From Naematelia aurantialba (taxonomy: Eukaryota > Basidiomycota > Tremellomycetes > Tremellales > Naemateliaceae): a DNA stretch of 64,000 nt. Made by a program: the position numbers and the translations under genes. The notes under the pieces are model-generated. The model worked only from the letters and a program-made list of their open reading frames with translations, did not search any database and was not told the origin of the DNA. The DNA lies in assembly GCA_021527695.1 (NCBI GenBank), contig JAKFAO010000001.1, positions 310,001 through 374,000 of the forward strand. Reading direction: 5' to 3'. This document shows positions 34,936 through 46,208 of the stretch, piece by piece (positions within the stretch are counted from its first letter, which is position 1; each line of letters opens with the position of its first letter).

Positions 34936-36214
34936 TCACCACAGGTTCCCGCCAGCAGATTGAGACTGCGCAGGTGTCAGCCTTGTCACGGCGACAGCAC
35001 CAGGTAGACCCACCTGAGGAGACGGTTTTCTGCCACCGGTCCTGGCAGTCGCCGCCGCCCGATCAGCATCCGTCTCGTCGCCGTACCCTCCGAACACTGT
35101 GGACCATCAGCTACGGCCCTCTCCTAGTCTGAAAGACGCACAAGTCTGACCCATCGCCGAGGCGCCGCCAGGTCCTGAACCTGATCAGCCTAGATGCACC
35201 CCACATCTCGGGCTTACCCTCTCGAACCTTCCTTGAGGGCTTGAATCCAGGCGGGGGGTTGGTCACTCGCTCAGCAGGTCTTTCCAGAGTCAGCTCTTTA
35301 AAACACATCTTGGCAAGAATCGCTCACTCGTCCTTGGATTCCTCAATCTTCGCACCCCCTTCCCGTTCAGGTTCGACGTGTACTCGCACCTTTTCCAATC
35401 TCTCGACCTCGACATCAACACCATCACCACCGTCTCGAGGCGGCGCAAGCGACAGCGCATCCGTCTCTTCGTACTCTTCTCCAAACAGACGGATATTCTG
35501 TTTCCCCCCTGGTTCATCGACCACTTTGCGGGTTGGACGCGGGACCGTCGACTTGGAGGGATGAACCGGGGAGTCGGTGGTCGGGTCCGCAATTTCAGCC
35601 TGACCATCAGCCGCCTTTCGCCAGGCTCAACTCCGGCACCCAGAGCTCACCTCGACAAGGTCGGCCACAGCAGCATCGGTAGCAGCTTGAGAGAATCGTC
35701 CAAAGGTGGCGTACTCTGAAACGAGTGAGCTGGGTAGCAGAGTAGACAGTCGACTCACTTGGCAGCTTCTGGATCTCGCTGAAGTTGGTGTCGACGGTCA
35801 ACTGGCATGCTCTAAGATCGTGAGCCCACAGCTCAATGCTACAGATGGGACTCACTTTAGGAATTCCAAGAGAGACCGCTTGGAAAAGACGATCTTGTCG
35901 CTGAGGGACGTCAGTGGCCGTTCCAGTTTCAATCAAGAGGATACAGACTCGTCCCAGTGCATCATTCCTTTAGACACCAGCAACATGAGCATTACATTGT
36001 CGCCCATCGGTATCGTACTCACCTATCGTAGATCCCCTGCAAGTTGGTCAGTTGCAAGGCGACATCAGAATCAGCATGCTACCTACCATGATCTTGGGTC
36101 CTCCATTTTGAAGGGGTGCACCGGAGTGAACGTAGTGGGTTGGCTGGCAGGTTCCATGAGCTTAGACGCATGGACTTATTGCGCGTCCACTCACTCTTCT
36201 TGCGTCTCAGCCAT
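34936..36214 (-). CDS. Protein with two SPIRAL1/HN1/Jupiter-like PGG motifs
   Basis: Eleven small exons: 36214-36195, 36143-36087, 36036-36019, 35900-35856, 35811-35759, 35715-35651, 35599-35328, 35279-35218, 35174-35151, 35096-35014, 34965-34936, giving 242 aa. I do not know an annotated fungal homologue by name. The N-terminal third looks helical (FSKRSLLEFLKACQLTVD, FSQAATDAAVADLVE). Two copies of one motif follow: RPTRKVVDEPGGKQNIRLFG and KPSRKVREGPGGASAMVFGG, each followed by an acidic YEETDA or YGDETDAD block. The tail GGNLW repeats the PGG-like ending. The R-x-S/T-x-K-V-x(2,3)-PGG-x5-LFG pattern resembles plant SPIRAL1 and animal Jupiter/HN1 microtubule-binding motifs; that link is inference. 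The exon 3 donor (GTACGA) was picked for phase and is the weakest junction. Confidence 0.68.
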
Positions 36215-36555
36215 GATGGGTATGTGTATCTAGGCTATACGGGTTGGACAACGCGACGACACATGCTCGGCGGGGTCAGTGCAACTGAACACGTCATACA
36301 TCTCAACCACTGATAACGCTTCATCCGCTAAGAATCCTTATCCGTTACTCCCCCTTTAGCACGTGGTCGATCTCCGGTAGAACCTCGGGAAACAGGAGAT
36401 TACCGGAATTGCAAGCACTTCTCCCGGGTCTTTGGTGCTGTTGTCGTCCTGCAGCGCAGCGCAGGGGATATATGCAAGAGCAGCTCGACCTCCCCCTGGG
36501 ATCCCTCCAGCTGGGAAACTGACATTCACACGTTACCAAATACTAAGACTGAGAG
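36215..36555. promoter_or_regulatory. Divergent promoter region
   Basis: The PGG-motif gene (minus) and the polyol dehydrogenase (plus) diverge over 341 bases. A cluster of C/T-rich and ccg-containing motifs is present, but no element can be named. Confidence 0.45.
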
Positions 36556-38253
36556 ATGTGTCCAACAGCGTTGAACACTGCGGAACCAATCGTGGGCGCG
36601 ATGGACATCCTAACTGCGGCAAAGGCGCAGCTCCAAAACGGCCTGAAGAGCGCTCCGGCGACTCACGAAATCGATACCGAGGCGCTCAAGAAGCCAAATC
36701 TCGCCCTGTGGGTGAACAAGGAGCACCAGTGGGTCTTCTCGCCTCTTTGCCTAGATAGCCCAGACTGACTCGTCTAGGATATGGCAGACGGAAGAAGCGT
36801 TCCCAGAATGCCCTGCTGATGGGTGTATTATACACGTCGTGCGTATCTCCTGCTATGTGCTAGAGTCTGCGTGTGAGCTGACCATCCTCTGCTCAGAAAG
36901 CTACGGGTATCTGCGGCTCGTATGTCTTTGCTTCGACCTTCTCTCGGCGTTGACTAATACATCACAGAGAGATACATTTCTGGAAACGCGGCTCTATTGG
37001 CGACTGCTGTGTTACCCATCCCATCATCCTGGGCCACGAGTCGGCTGGGCAAGTCGTCCAAGTGGGAGAGAACGTCAAGGACTTTGTTGTCGGAGACAGG
37101 GTGTCGATCGAGCCTGGCGTGACTTGCTGGGAGTGTGAAATGTGTTTGAGGGGGAGGTACAATCTGTGCCCCAAGGTCAAGTGAGTCACTTCTGCGTCCA
37201 GGTGCTGCGGCTTTCTACTTACCAAATCAGGTTCTCGGGCACCCCTCCCAGTGATGGGACAATGCGGAGATTCGTTGCCCACCCTGCGCGATTCCTCCAC
37301 AAGTGAGTGCAGTCATTTACCGGAGCTACGCCGTGTGATCCTACGAGCCTAGCGGCGTCGGACCCCATGCTGACATGTTCTAAGGATGCCCGACACGATG
37401 AGCTACGCTATCGGTGCGCTGGTCGAGCCCTTGTCCGTGGCGTACAACGCCGTGACCCGCGCCGCGCCATACCTCGGCCAGCCTGTCCTCATCGCCGGAG
37501 CAGGACCCATCGGGCTCGCCATGGCGCTCTGCGCACGCGCGGCCGGCGCCCACCCTATCTGTATCACGGACCTCGAGGAGAACCGGCTGCAGCAGGCGCG
37601 CGAGATGGGCTTTGAAATGACGCTCAAGATCGACCTGGCGTGGGATCGGCTCGAGACGGCAAAGCGTGTGCGGGATCTCATGGGCGCGGGCTGTGTGCCG
37701 CAGATTGCGTTTGAGTGTACCGGCGCCGGAAGCAGTATCAACGCGGCTTGTTACGTGGGTGTCTGATTTTCTCGGCTTCCGGCTTGGCCAGATTGGGCCT
37801 GATGTCTTGTTCGCACTGATGAACGTCGCAGGCGCTGGAGGACGGAGGTACTTTGTTACAGGTCGGATGCGGTGCGCCGGAGGTTTCTCTCCCGCTCATG
37901 GCCATGGGCTTCCGAGAGGTACGTCCGATTCAGTCGCACGTCACCGTTCCCCCGGCAACGGGTGACTGCTCATGGTGCCATGCATACTGACCCACGATAG
38001 GTCAACGTCATCACCTCGTTCCGATACACACAGTCGTGGCCGGTCGTGATCCGCCTGACCGACTCTGGCATCTTCGGCGACGTGACCAAGCTCATCACCC
38101 ACACGTTCCCGCTTGAGCAGACGGTCGATGCGTTTGAGACGTGTGCCGACCGGAGCAAGCTTGCCATCAAAGTCCAGGTAAGTGACGGTCGAGCGCCGAC
38201 TCGACGCGGCTCTAGCTGGCGCGCTGACGTTTTGCCAGATCGTCGATGAATGA
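36556..38253 (+). CDS. Zinc medium-chain dehydrogenase, L-arabinitol/sorbitol/xylitol type
   Basis: Nine exons: 36556-36728, 36778-36838, 36897-36919, 36968-37180, 37231-37302, 37385-37754, 37832-37918, 38001-38177, 38239-38253, giving 396 aa. Catalytic-zinc ligands fall in GICGSEIHFW and ILGHESAG; the structural-zinc cysteines are in CWECEMCLRGRYNLC. The NAD-binding motif GAGPIGLAMAL is followed by an acidic residue (TDLEEN) favouring NAD. It most resembles L-arabinitol 4-dehydrogenase and related polyol dehydrogenases. The sequence does not settle which polyol is the substrate. Exon 3 is 23 nt and the last exon only 15 nt, encoding IVDE. The first donor was set at GTGGGT to keep phase; an internal Met (MDILTAAK) could be an alternative start. 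Confidence 0.88.
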
Positions 38254-38574
38254 GCTGTGCGACTTGGACATCACTGGAGACTCTGGGTGTGTCGGCGTTT
38301 CTCTTAGGTTATAGGGCTTGTGGGGTTGATGCGTCGTCCCGAGGACCTCGTGCATGCATGTACCGTATGAAACCATACAGTCGCTGCTGGAGCAAGGTGC
38401 CACAAGTCGCCTGCGCTGGGAATTTCCGCCACTCGCCGCCACATGGTCGTCCAGACTTTTTCCGCAACTGAGCTCTACTCGTACACTGAACATACTCGTA
38501 CATTGAACAGACATTGAACATACATTGAACATAGTCGAGCGTAGTCGAGCGCTTGCAGAGACCGAGTCGGCGAG
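38254..38574. other. Intergenic region upstream of uS4m gene
   Basis: This gap lies between two plus-strand genes. Repeats of (c)attgaaca(t) occur at about 38485-38535 and tagtcgagcg is duplicated at 38533-38552. No gene is seen. Confidence 0.5.
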
Positions 38575-40137
38575 ATGAAGCCGTCAGCGTCCGTCTCGAT
38601 GCGGCCTGTCAGCTCGCGGAATCTGTTCAACCCGAAACGAGCCCTTCCTCGTATGGTGCGTTGCTCGACTCTTTCTTGGCTCTTCCTCTTGACTCTGCCA
38701 TCTTCCTGATTCTTCCCTCTTGTTCTGGCCTCTCGACTCTGTTATATATCTCCTTACCGACCCTGGCATCCGTCCAAAGCGCTGTCTTTTGGAATGCTGA
38801 CGAACCTTCTCAGTCGTGGGCTCCGGAAAACCTGTTCAACCTCTGGCAGCGGTCGGATCCCGACTCGCCGAAACGGCGCCAAGCCGAATTTACACGCACG
38901 TCGAGCACGATCTTCCAGCAGCGGTGGCTGGCTAAGCGCCTGATCCGGGGATACCACGGGGACGTGATCCAGACGAAGCAGTTTGAGCGGTGGTACCTGC
39001 CCGACCGGCTGCCGATCATCCACGAGGCGCAGCAGGGCGGCGCCAAGGCCGAGCGCAATGCCGAGCTGACCAAGTGGGTCGAGGGGCGGGAGCGCGCGGG
39101 CGGAAGGACGCTGGACGCAAAGCGCGCGAGGCAGAAGGAGCGTGATGCCAGAGCGCCGGTGGGGACGATGATGTTCTCCCAGATCGAGCGGAGGCTGGAC
39201 GTCGCTGTTTTCAGGGCGTGCTTCGCGCGCAGTGTGTACGAGGCGAGGCAGTACGTTGTCGGCGGGAATGTCAAGCTCAACGGGCAACGCGTGAGTGCTT
39301 TTTCGCCTACCCCTCGAAGAGCGACGATGCCGTCTCCGCGAAGAAACAAGAACCCCACCGCTCTCTCCTCTCACTTCCATCCCATCCCCTCGCCCAACCT
39401 CCATCTCACACCACAGCTGCGATATTCTGACTATGCCACTCAAGTCACTAGTACTCGTGCTGATCCCGCAGATACGGAATCCAAACACTCTGCTCGAGCC
39501 AGGCGACATCTTCACCGTCAACCCGCGGGTCATTCAGCTGCTCCAACCGCCGCCCGGCCAGCTGTCCGTGAACGAAGGCGAGGCGCAAGCGGCAGAGGCG
39601 GCACAGTCCGCAGCGGACGCAGCAGAAGCACATGCGGGCGAGGTATCGGCGTCTGCATCGTCCGACGGCGATACCAGCTCGTCCGCACCGGACTCTTCAA
39701 TACCTGCCGACGCCGCCGCCGATTCCCCCTCTGAATCCTCCTCTTCCCCCTCCCCCTCGTCCTCTTCATCGCCATCTGACCAAGAATCGTCCTCACCCTC
39801 AACTACCGCCACCACTGCCTCCGCCGCCACCACCACCACCGAGTCGAAACGCGATCCGAAACAGACCTACTTCACCCTTCCCCCCTATGCCCAACCGCAC
39901 ATCTTCGTCCCTGCCTACCTCCTGCCGTCGTACCTGACCTGTTCGTGCGTGTACGTGCGCCACCCGACCGCGCGCGCCGGGTACTCCGAGGTGCCGAGTC
40001 CGTACGACGCGAGCGGGGCGCTCATGAGTCTCGGTTGGGAGTGGTTCAAGCGCAAGGCGCCGCGCATGCGCTCAAAGGTCACGAGGTGGCAGGCGCCGTG
40101 GGGCGATCCCAAGGGATACATGATCGCGAGGAAGTAG
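38575..40137 (+). CDS. NAM9: Mitochondrial ribosomal protein uS4m (Nam9 type)
   Basis: Exons 38575-38655, 38814-39290 and 39472-40137 give 407 aa. A short presequence is followed by conserved uS4m blocks. The S4 RNA-binding domain reads [32 protein letters not shown], then [19 protein letters not shown] across intron 2. A Ser/Thr/Ala-rich insert of about 110 residues separates the S4 domain from the conserved C-terminal part ([35 protein letters not shown]). The protein belongs to the small subunit of the mitochondrial ribosome. The insert is simple sequence and lies between folded blocks, so it probably projects from the ribosome surface. Confidence 0.9.
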
Positions 40138-40509
40138 ACGGAATACCATAGCCAGCTGTCGCCCACGGCGGCCAGGCTCGCAGCACAGGACAGCAGGGAT
40201 CATCTGGGAGGGATCACCTGGGAGTTATCAAAGGGAAAATTATCTGGTCGAGGTGGTAGTGGTAGTGGTAGAGCCGCATTCTCGTCCACGGTGGTCGTGT
40301 GGTGGGATGGTGGGATGCGAACACAAGGCAAGAGACGGTCACGGGCTGTCGGGGACATCATGTACATTGCATTCTGCATGCGATCGCCTGTCTATGCACA
40401 TTACATGCGATCGCTACGAGATCGTACCAGACAGATAAGGAAACACCGCCGCCAGTCGTCACCGGCGTCACTCGAGACGTGGCTCCCGCGTCTGCCTCTG
40501 CGCTGCTGT
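40138..40509. other. Convergent 3' intergenic region
   Basis: The gap separates uS4m from the KKDD membrane protein. A short gtggtagtggtag repeat lies at 40251-40270. No gene is seen. Confidence 0.5.
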
Positions 40510-42262
40510 TCAGTCGTCCTTTTTCCGCACGGGGACGTTGGACGGCGCCGGGATCAACCCGAGCACGCCGAGGGTGAGGACGTACAGCGCGGTTGCTGGT
40601 CGTCAGCTAGCGAAGAGAGCGAGTGGACATGGCAAAGTGAACCCAATGCAAAGCGAAGAGCACAAGGATACTCGGGAAATGAAGTGCGCACCAGCAAACG
40701 CCGCACAGCTCATGAGCACCGGAACGCCGGAACAAGATGTTGTGGGAGTAGAGTGAAGTGAGAGCGAATCAATACTGGGACGACTGGACGACTGGACGGG
40801 CTCCCAGACATCAACGGGGGAGCACTCACTCGCGGCCATGGCGGTAAAGACGCCCATCCCTCTGGCGCCAGACATCTTGCCCGCATCCGCCTCGCCCACG
40901 CCCAGGACGGCATCACCGAGCGAGGCGAGCATCGACGCCTTGCCTGCTTGCGACAGGGAGACCACGTACGCCGTCCATCCTAAGAGGATGGTGGCTGTGA
41001 GGACCTGGGCATATCAGTCTCGGCACCGACTCGCGATGGTTCGTCCCCGACACTAGCACTAGAATTCAAGCACGAAAGAGTAACGAGAGGCAAGGGGAAG
41101 AGAAATTGACGAAAGACAAGGAGACGAGAAATAACGAGAGACAAGGGGACGAGTAGGAGCGGGCGGTAGGTAGACACTCGTGTGCGTCGTGTCTCGTGAG
41201 AATATTATGGTACAGACGAGTCGAGGGACGGGATACGTCTGTTGCAGCAGCAGCAATAACGACGGGCTATTGTATCATACCGCGCCGAGGCTGGGCGCCG
41301 GCGCGAATCGAATGCCAGTGCAGGAGAGCGCGACGGAAGGTCAAGGAACGATCAGCCCAACTCACAGGAACTAGCACGCGCAATCGCGCTGACCGCTGCC
41401 ACTTGGGATACTGAGTCATCAGCGCTGCTCGCGAGGCCATCTCGCCTCACGGCTAACCCGGCCGACTCACATGTGGGATGTATCCCCTGAACCATGGGAG
41501 GAAGAGGACGAGGTAGAGGAATATGATCTGAGCGCGGCGCAGCATTAGCCGATGTTGTGACGCGGACCCGGTTACGGCGGTGTAGATGCGAGGTAGATAG
41601 GACGTACGACGGTGAGGCCGTGCAGACTTATCGCGGCGATGAGGACTTTTCTGTGGTGTGTTAGCTTCATCCGAGAGACGTCAGCGGGGGGGAGAAGGGG
41701 GTGGTGAGGTAGAGGGTAGGTGAGGCAGACAGTGGGTGAGGCATATGGTGGTGAGTAGAGAGGGTGGTCAGGTAGAGGGTGGTGAGGCAGAATGTGGGTA
41801 GACAGTGGGTGTGGAAGATGTTGATGTAAATGGTCTGACTCATTGCTCGAGGAGCCGGAGAGAAGAGACGGCGAGGACAGTGAGGACAGTGAGAAGCAAG
41901 AAGAAGAGGGACGAGAACATGGCAGAGGAAGAGCAGCGCTCGATAGGCTTCATCACAGACGACTCGACGAGCCACCCCACGTCCACTCACCGCACCCAGC
42001 CGGTCTCCTCGAGCACCCGCTGGCAAGCATCCCCTAGACGGGTATACCAGACCCCCGCCGCCCCGAGCACGACGTACTTGCCATGCTTGACGATCGCCGC
42101 CGCCAGCCGCGAGAGCGCCGGCTCGTCGACGGCCCGCAGCACCCGCTCGGTCGACGACGCGCGCCGGGGCTTGGGCGTCGGTATCGGCGTAGGCATCGGC
42201 GTCGACGTCGACGTCGACGCCGAGTCCGAGTCGGACAGCGCGCTGGACCGGCGCGATGCCAT
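40510..42262 (-). CDS. Multi-pass membrane protein ending KKDD, function unknown
   Basis: Six exons: 42262-41991, 41650-41608, 41527-41471, 41410-41366, 41004-40830, 40595-40510, giving 225 aa. I do not recognise the family. A Ser/Thr/Pro-rich N terminus is followed by ERVLRAVDEPALSRLAAAIVKHGKYVVLGAAGV, then hydrophobic segments ISLHGLTVIIFLYLVLFLPW, VLTATILLGWTAYVVSL and ALYVLTLGVLGLIPAP. The chain ends VRKKDD, so Lys at -4 and -3 form a KKxx ER-retrieval signal on a cytosolic tail. ER residence is therefore likely. The frame upstream of the chosen start (ATG 42262, GGCGATGG context) stays open to 42565 with Thr-Pro repeats, so a longer N terminus is possible. Intron 1 is 340 nt and pyrimidine-rich. 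Confidence 0.7.
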
Positions 42263-42923
42263 CGCCTGCTCACCTGCTGGCTCTGAGCTGCAAGCCGAAG
42301 CCGTGCTGGTTGTCGCCTGTCGCTTGTCTTTCGTGTGAGCGAGTGAGCGAGTGAGCGAATGAGCGCTGTCGTTATCGTGCGTTGGTGTTGGTGTTGGCGT
42401 TGACGTTGGACTTGGTGTAGGCGTGGATTTGGCGTAAGCGTGGGAGTTGGAGTTGGAGGCGCCGTTGGCGTTGGCGCTGGAGTTGCGAATGTCGTTTCCT
42501 CGGTCTCGCTGGTCGCCCACTCCGACGGTGGGACCCTCACACGCGTGTATGCTCGTGTTTGCCAACAGCGTCTAGTACGCCATTCCCGCGTGCATGCAGT
42601 GTGATGCCCACAGCGGCGACAGAGACCACAGCGGTTTGACAAGGATCAAACGTGTCGGTAGTCGTTTGGGTGATTTCTGTTTTCCCGGGTAAACGAGTAG
42701 CGGCGAGTTTAATGCTATACCGTCCCAAGATCTAGGGTTGGGTCGGTGAGGTATGCTTTTGCGTCATTCCAGCAGCACGCTGCCTACAGACAGATGGAGC
42801 AGGCAAGATAACGGGAGATACAATGATACCTAGAGACTCGTTGCTGCAGCCAAGGGTTTCGTACAAGTTATGCATCGACTCGTATCACCACAGCATGACA
42901 GACGCTTGTCCCCTCTGGTCCTC
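42263..42923. other. Intergenic region upstream of the KKDD protein
   Basis: Most of this 661-base stretch is upstream of the KKDD membrane protein. Between 42345 and 42480 there are repeats of gttggtgttggcgtt and gagtgagc type that would encode Thr-Pro runs if translated as an extension. No separate gene is seen. Confidence 0.45.
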
Positions 42924-44818
42924 TTACCACACCTTGAGCGGCTGGTCGGCCTCCTCTGGCTCTCCAAACACGTTGATAGGCCACCTAGACACCGTCAGCA
43001 AGTCTTCATCTCGACCTCCATCGAGCGCCGTCACGCCCGCAGACCTCTCTGACGCCATCACCTCGCAAACCTCTGTCTACCACCGCAATTACCGCAAACT
43101 TCCAGGACCATCACTGTCACCGACTTCCCAGACCACCATAACTGTGAGACTGCGAGGACACCACTATCACAGACGGGACTTACGCAGGCTCGTACTGGCA
43201 TGGGAAGTTGGACCGGACCGTGTTGCGCCTGCCGAGCTCGTTGATCTCTTCAAAGTCCTTGTCGTCGAGCTCAAAGTCCTGGAAGTTGCTCTGGCCGTGT
43301 CGTCAGCAGCGTTCCTGGAAGTAGTGGTTCAAACACGACGCGGAGGGGGGGAGAGAGGACAGGCGGCAAAGGGAGAGGAGGAAGGCGGGAAGGCGGGGCA
43401 AAAGAAGCAGACGGAACGAAAGGCATGCAAAGGTCTGCGCAGAGAGAGAGGCAACGCGACTCACGGCGATACGGGACGGAGTCACGGATTTGGGAATCAC
43501 CGCAAACCCGTTCTTGGCTCCCCACGCAATGAGCACCTGTGCCGGCTCCTTGCCCAGACGCTCGGCGATCTCCTTGACCTCGGGCGAGTCGACGACGCGG
43601 GGCTTGCCAGTGATGTTGTTTCCGAGCGGCGAGTAGGCCGTGATGATGATGCCCTTGTCCTTGCCTGGGGGAGTTAGTAGAGTGCACGTCAAGGGTTAGG
43701 ACAAGGATAAGGGGCAAGGATAGGGACAAGGACAAGGACCAGCGGAATGGGCAGGGCAAGGGCCGAGTCGCAATAATTGCGTACCAACGGCAACTCACAG
43801 TACTTGAACAGCTCGGGCTGGATGAGCGAGGGGTGAGCCTCAATCTGGTTCATGGCCGGCACGACCCCCGTCGCATTGATGATTTTCTCGAGGTTGGCGA
43901 CGTTGAAATTGCTGACGCCGATAGCGCGGACCTTTTTCGTCTCCTTGTAGATCCGCACCAGCTCTTTCCACGTCGCGACGATCCCGGGGGCGTCGGTGTC
44001 GATCGCCTTGAAGCCCTTTTCGTCGATTGGCTGCAGGTCGTTGCCGGGCTTGAAGGGGACAGGCCAGTGGATGAGGTAGACGTCTAGGTAGTCGGTCTTG
44101 AGCTGCGACAGGGTGAGGTCAAGGTCGGCCTCGACGAGTTCCGGCCGGTGCGAGTTGTTCCACAGCTTGGAGACGAGGAAGAGCTCGGATCGCGGGATGC
44201 CAGAGGCGGCAATGCCCTCGGCGACCTCGGGCTGGTTTTCTGCGTGGGCGTTAGGTCGAGCGTCAGACGTGAGATACGGGAGACGGGAGACCAAGACACA
44301 GGCAACGGAAAACAGATGGCAGACAACCGACTGCTGATCTCGTACATTGGATATTGGACATGTATTGCCTGACGCTCGTGCACAGGGAAGAAGACAGGCC
44401 GCGGAAGAAACCTTCGCTCACCATAAACGAGCGCGCAGTCAATGTGTCGGTAACCGACTTTGATCGCCTCCTCAACCCTGCCCAGTCATCAGCGCCACAG
44501 GACACAGGTCGTGACACGGCGGGAGCGACTCACGCTCTCTCGACCTCGCCAGGAGCACTCTGCCACGTCCCGAACCCGATTTGGGGAAAGGTGACGCCGT
44601 TGTTCCTGTAGCGCCAGAGTCAGCGATTTCCCACAGCGACGCAGGGCCTGCGAGACGAGACGCCGACGAAGCCAAGGGAGCCAGCTAGCAAGTCTCGTTT
44701 CCCACTTGTCCCGCGATGCTGCCTGCACTCGTCCCGTGATGTTTCCTGCAATCGGCGGGTCGCCGGTCCACGGCAAGCGACAAGTGACTCACAGAGTAAG
44801 AGTTCGTCCGAGAGACAT
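42924..44818 (-). CDS. Aldo-keto reductase
   Basis: Seven exons: 44818-44793, 44605-44534, 44477-44422, 44239-43799, 43664-43465, 43290-43184, 42984-42924, giving 320 aa, standard for the superfamily. The (beta/alpha)8 landmarks are [20 protein letters not shown] (catalytic Asp and Tyr), SKLWNN (catalytic Lys), YLIHWP (catalytic His), [21 protein letters not shown] and the NADP-binding [10 protein letters not shown]. The closest groups are fungal glycerol dehydrogenase/GCY1 and aldehyde or galacturonate reductases. Substrate cannot be set from sequence. It acts in the cytosol with NADPH. The first coding exon is 26 nt and the second-to-last intron is normal in length. The final exon encodes the flexible C-terminal loop ending KVW. 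Confidence 0.92.
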
Positions 44819-45310
44819 CTTGCACACTTGTCAATATGTTGTCTGTGGCTAGGAGGTAGGGTGGATGAGAGAGAAACAGATACAGAGCAAGTCGAGGGGT
44901 GTCGCTATGTGCAGCTATGCGAAGGGACGGTTCTCGAAGAGGTCGCCGTGCAGCGGTAGTCCCCTTTTATTCCGCTTGCATTTCCGGCATTCTCCCGCGC
45001 ATACTCCGAGGCACGCGCCGCTTTTCTCCACCAGTGCCACACCGTTCTCGTCTTCATCATATATATACATACCTTCCATGTCCAGGTGCGACATGCAGCT
45101 TGGGATGCTGAGACCTGTCTGCTGCAGGCTAAATGCATAGACTACACGATTGATGAGTTGCGTGCGACTCGATTCTCTTCTACTTCCGCCAGATACTCGT
45201 ATTCAATGCGTGTCCGCGATCGCGAGCGACTGCACGAAAGACGACGTTCAAGGACTAAGATGGCACCCTCCAGGTCTAAGATAGGAATCTCCAAGACCAA
45301 GACGAGACGA
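44819..45310. other. Intergenic region upstream of the aldo-keto reductase
   Basis: This 492-base gap precedes the aldo-keto reductase. A tatatatac element lies at 45060-45070. No gene is supported. Confidence 0.5.
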
Positions 45311-46208
45311 TCATCGCGGTAGCCTGTTGCACTCCATGTCTGTCCGGTGTGGCTCGGCAGGAAGGGCACAGTAGAAGCCTGGGCGAGTCAGACCTCACAT
45401 TGAAGGCTTGGATCCTCGGAGCACGGGCAGACAGCTCACCTAAACCTTGCATGCTCTTGAACAGCGCTGCACTGTGCATTGACAGCTGCCGGGTGTCAGT
45501 CAGCCTGACAGCTTCGAGCTGGATACAGGGAGAGGGAGAGGGAAAGAAGAGAAAGAAGAAAGAAGGAAGAAGGCAGAGGGAAGCGGGAAGAGAGAAGAGA
45601 GAAGAGACAAGAGAGAAGAGAGAAGAGAGAAGAGAGAAGAGAGAAGAGAGAGAAGAAAGAATAAAGAAGGGAGAAGAAATCAAAAAAAAATAGGAAGAGG
45701 GTAGAGGGAAGAGAGAAGAACGGTGAGGAAGAGGCATGCACGGGACGGGGAAGCTCACTTTGATGCACGATCGACCGCCGTCTGGCGTGACGCGACACAG
45801 CTCGGCATCAGGTGCATTCCGATCTACACTTGCGCGAGAATCAAATATGTATCTACACGATCAGCTTGTCGCCCGACCCGTTGAATAAAAACAACACCGC
45901 AGCGTAGAAATTCCTTGATTGTTCGACTCACTTGGCATTTGGTGCTTCCTGTTAGAGCCCGGTCAGCGGACGTCCAACACCATACGCTATCAATAAAGGA
46001 GCCTCAGTATCCCTTGTAGCATCCCGAGGGAAGTGCTTGACTGCACAAAAGAGCCACTCACTCGGACGAAATCTGCGACTCGGCGATGCAGGTCTGGAGG
46101 AGGCGCATTGACAGATGCATCGGATCGGGGCGCTGGGATGGCGTTGACGCCCGTTGCGGAGGACCTTGGTGAGTCGGAGGATGACGAGAACCAGTCGAAG
46201 AAACCCAT
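45311..46208 (-). CDS. Small unrecognised protein with MGFFDWF start
   Basis: Five exons: 46208-46062, 45948-45932, 45852-45759, 45485-45440, 45378-45311, giving 123 aa. I do not recognise it. It begins MGFFDWFSSSSDS, continues with a Pro/Ala-rich linker and VADFVREAPNAKYIFDSR, and then has four spaced cysteines (ELCRV, RSCIK, FYCALP, MECNR) and the helix-like ALFKSMQGLG. The four cysteines in a small protein could suggest disulfides or metal binding, as in intermembrane-space twin-CX assembly factors, but the CX9C or CX10C spacing is not seen. A short exon (17 nt) and a repeat-filled intron 3 are notable. All junctions keep phase, which supports a real gene. Confidence 0.55.
45530..45715 (+). 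repeat. Polypurine tract with GAGAAGA heptamers in an intron
   Basis: It lies in intron 3 of the 45311-46208 gene. The heptamer core resembles the tract in COX11 intron 3, 35 kb away, and it also reads as pyrimidines in the sense strand. Confidence 0.85.

Noticed and set aside
38754..39533. Long minus-strand frame opposite the uS4m gene
   Set aside because: It is the shadow of the conserved uS4m exon 2 and has no conserved features of its own.
42263..42565. Thr-Pro-rich N-terminal extension of the KKDD protein
   Set aside because: It is simple repeat; the start at 42262 has the better context. It is retained only as a possibility.
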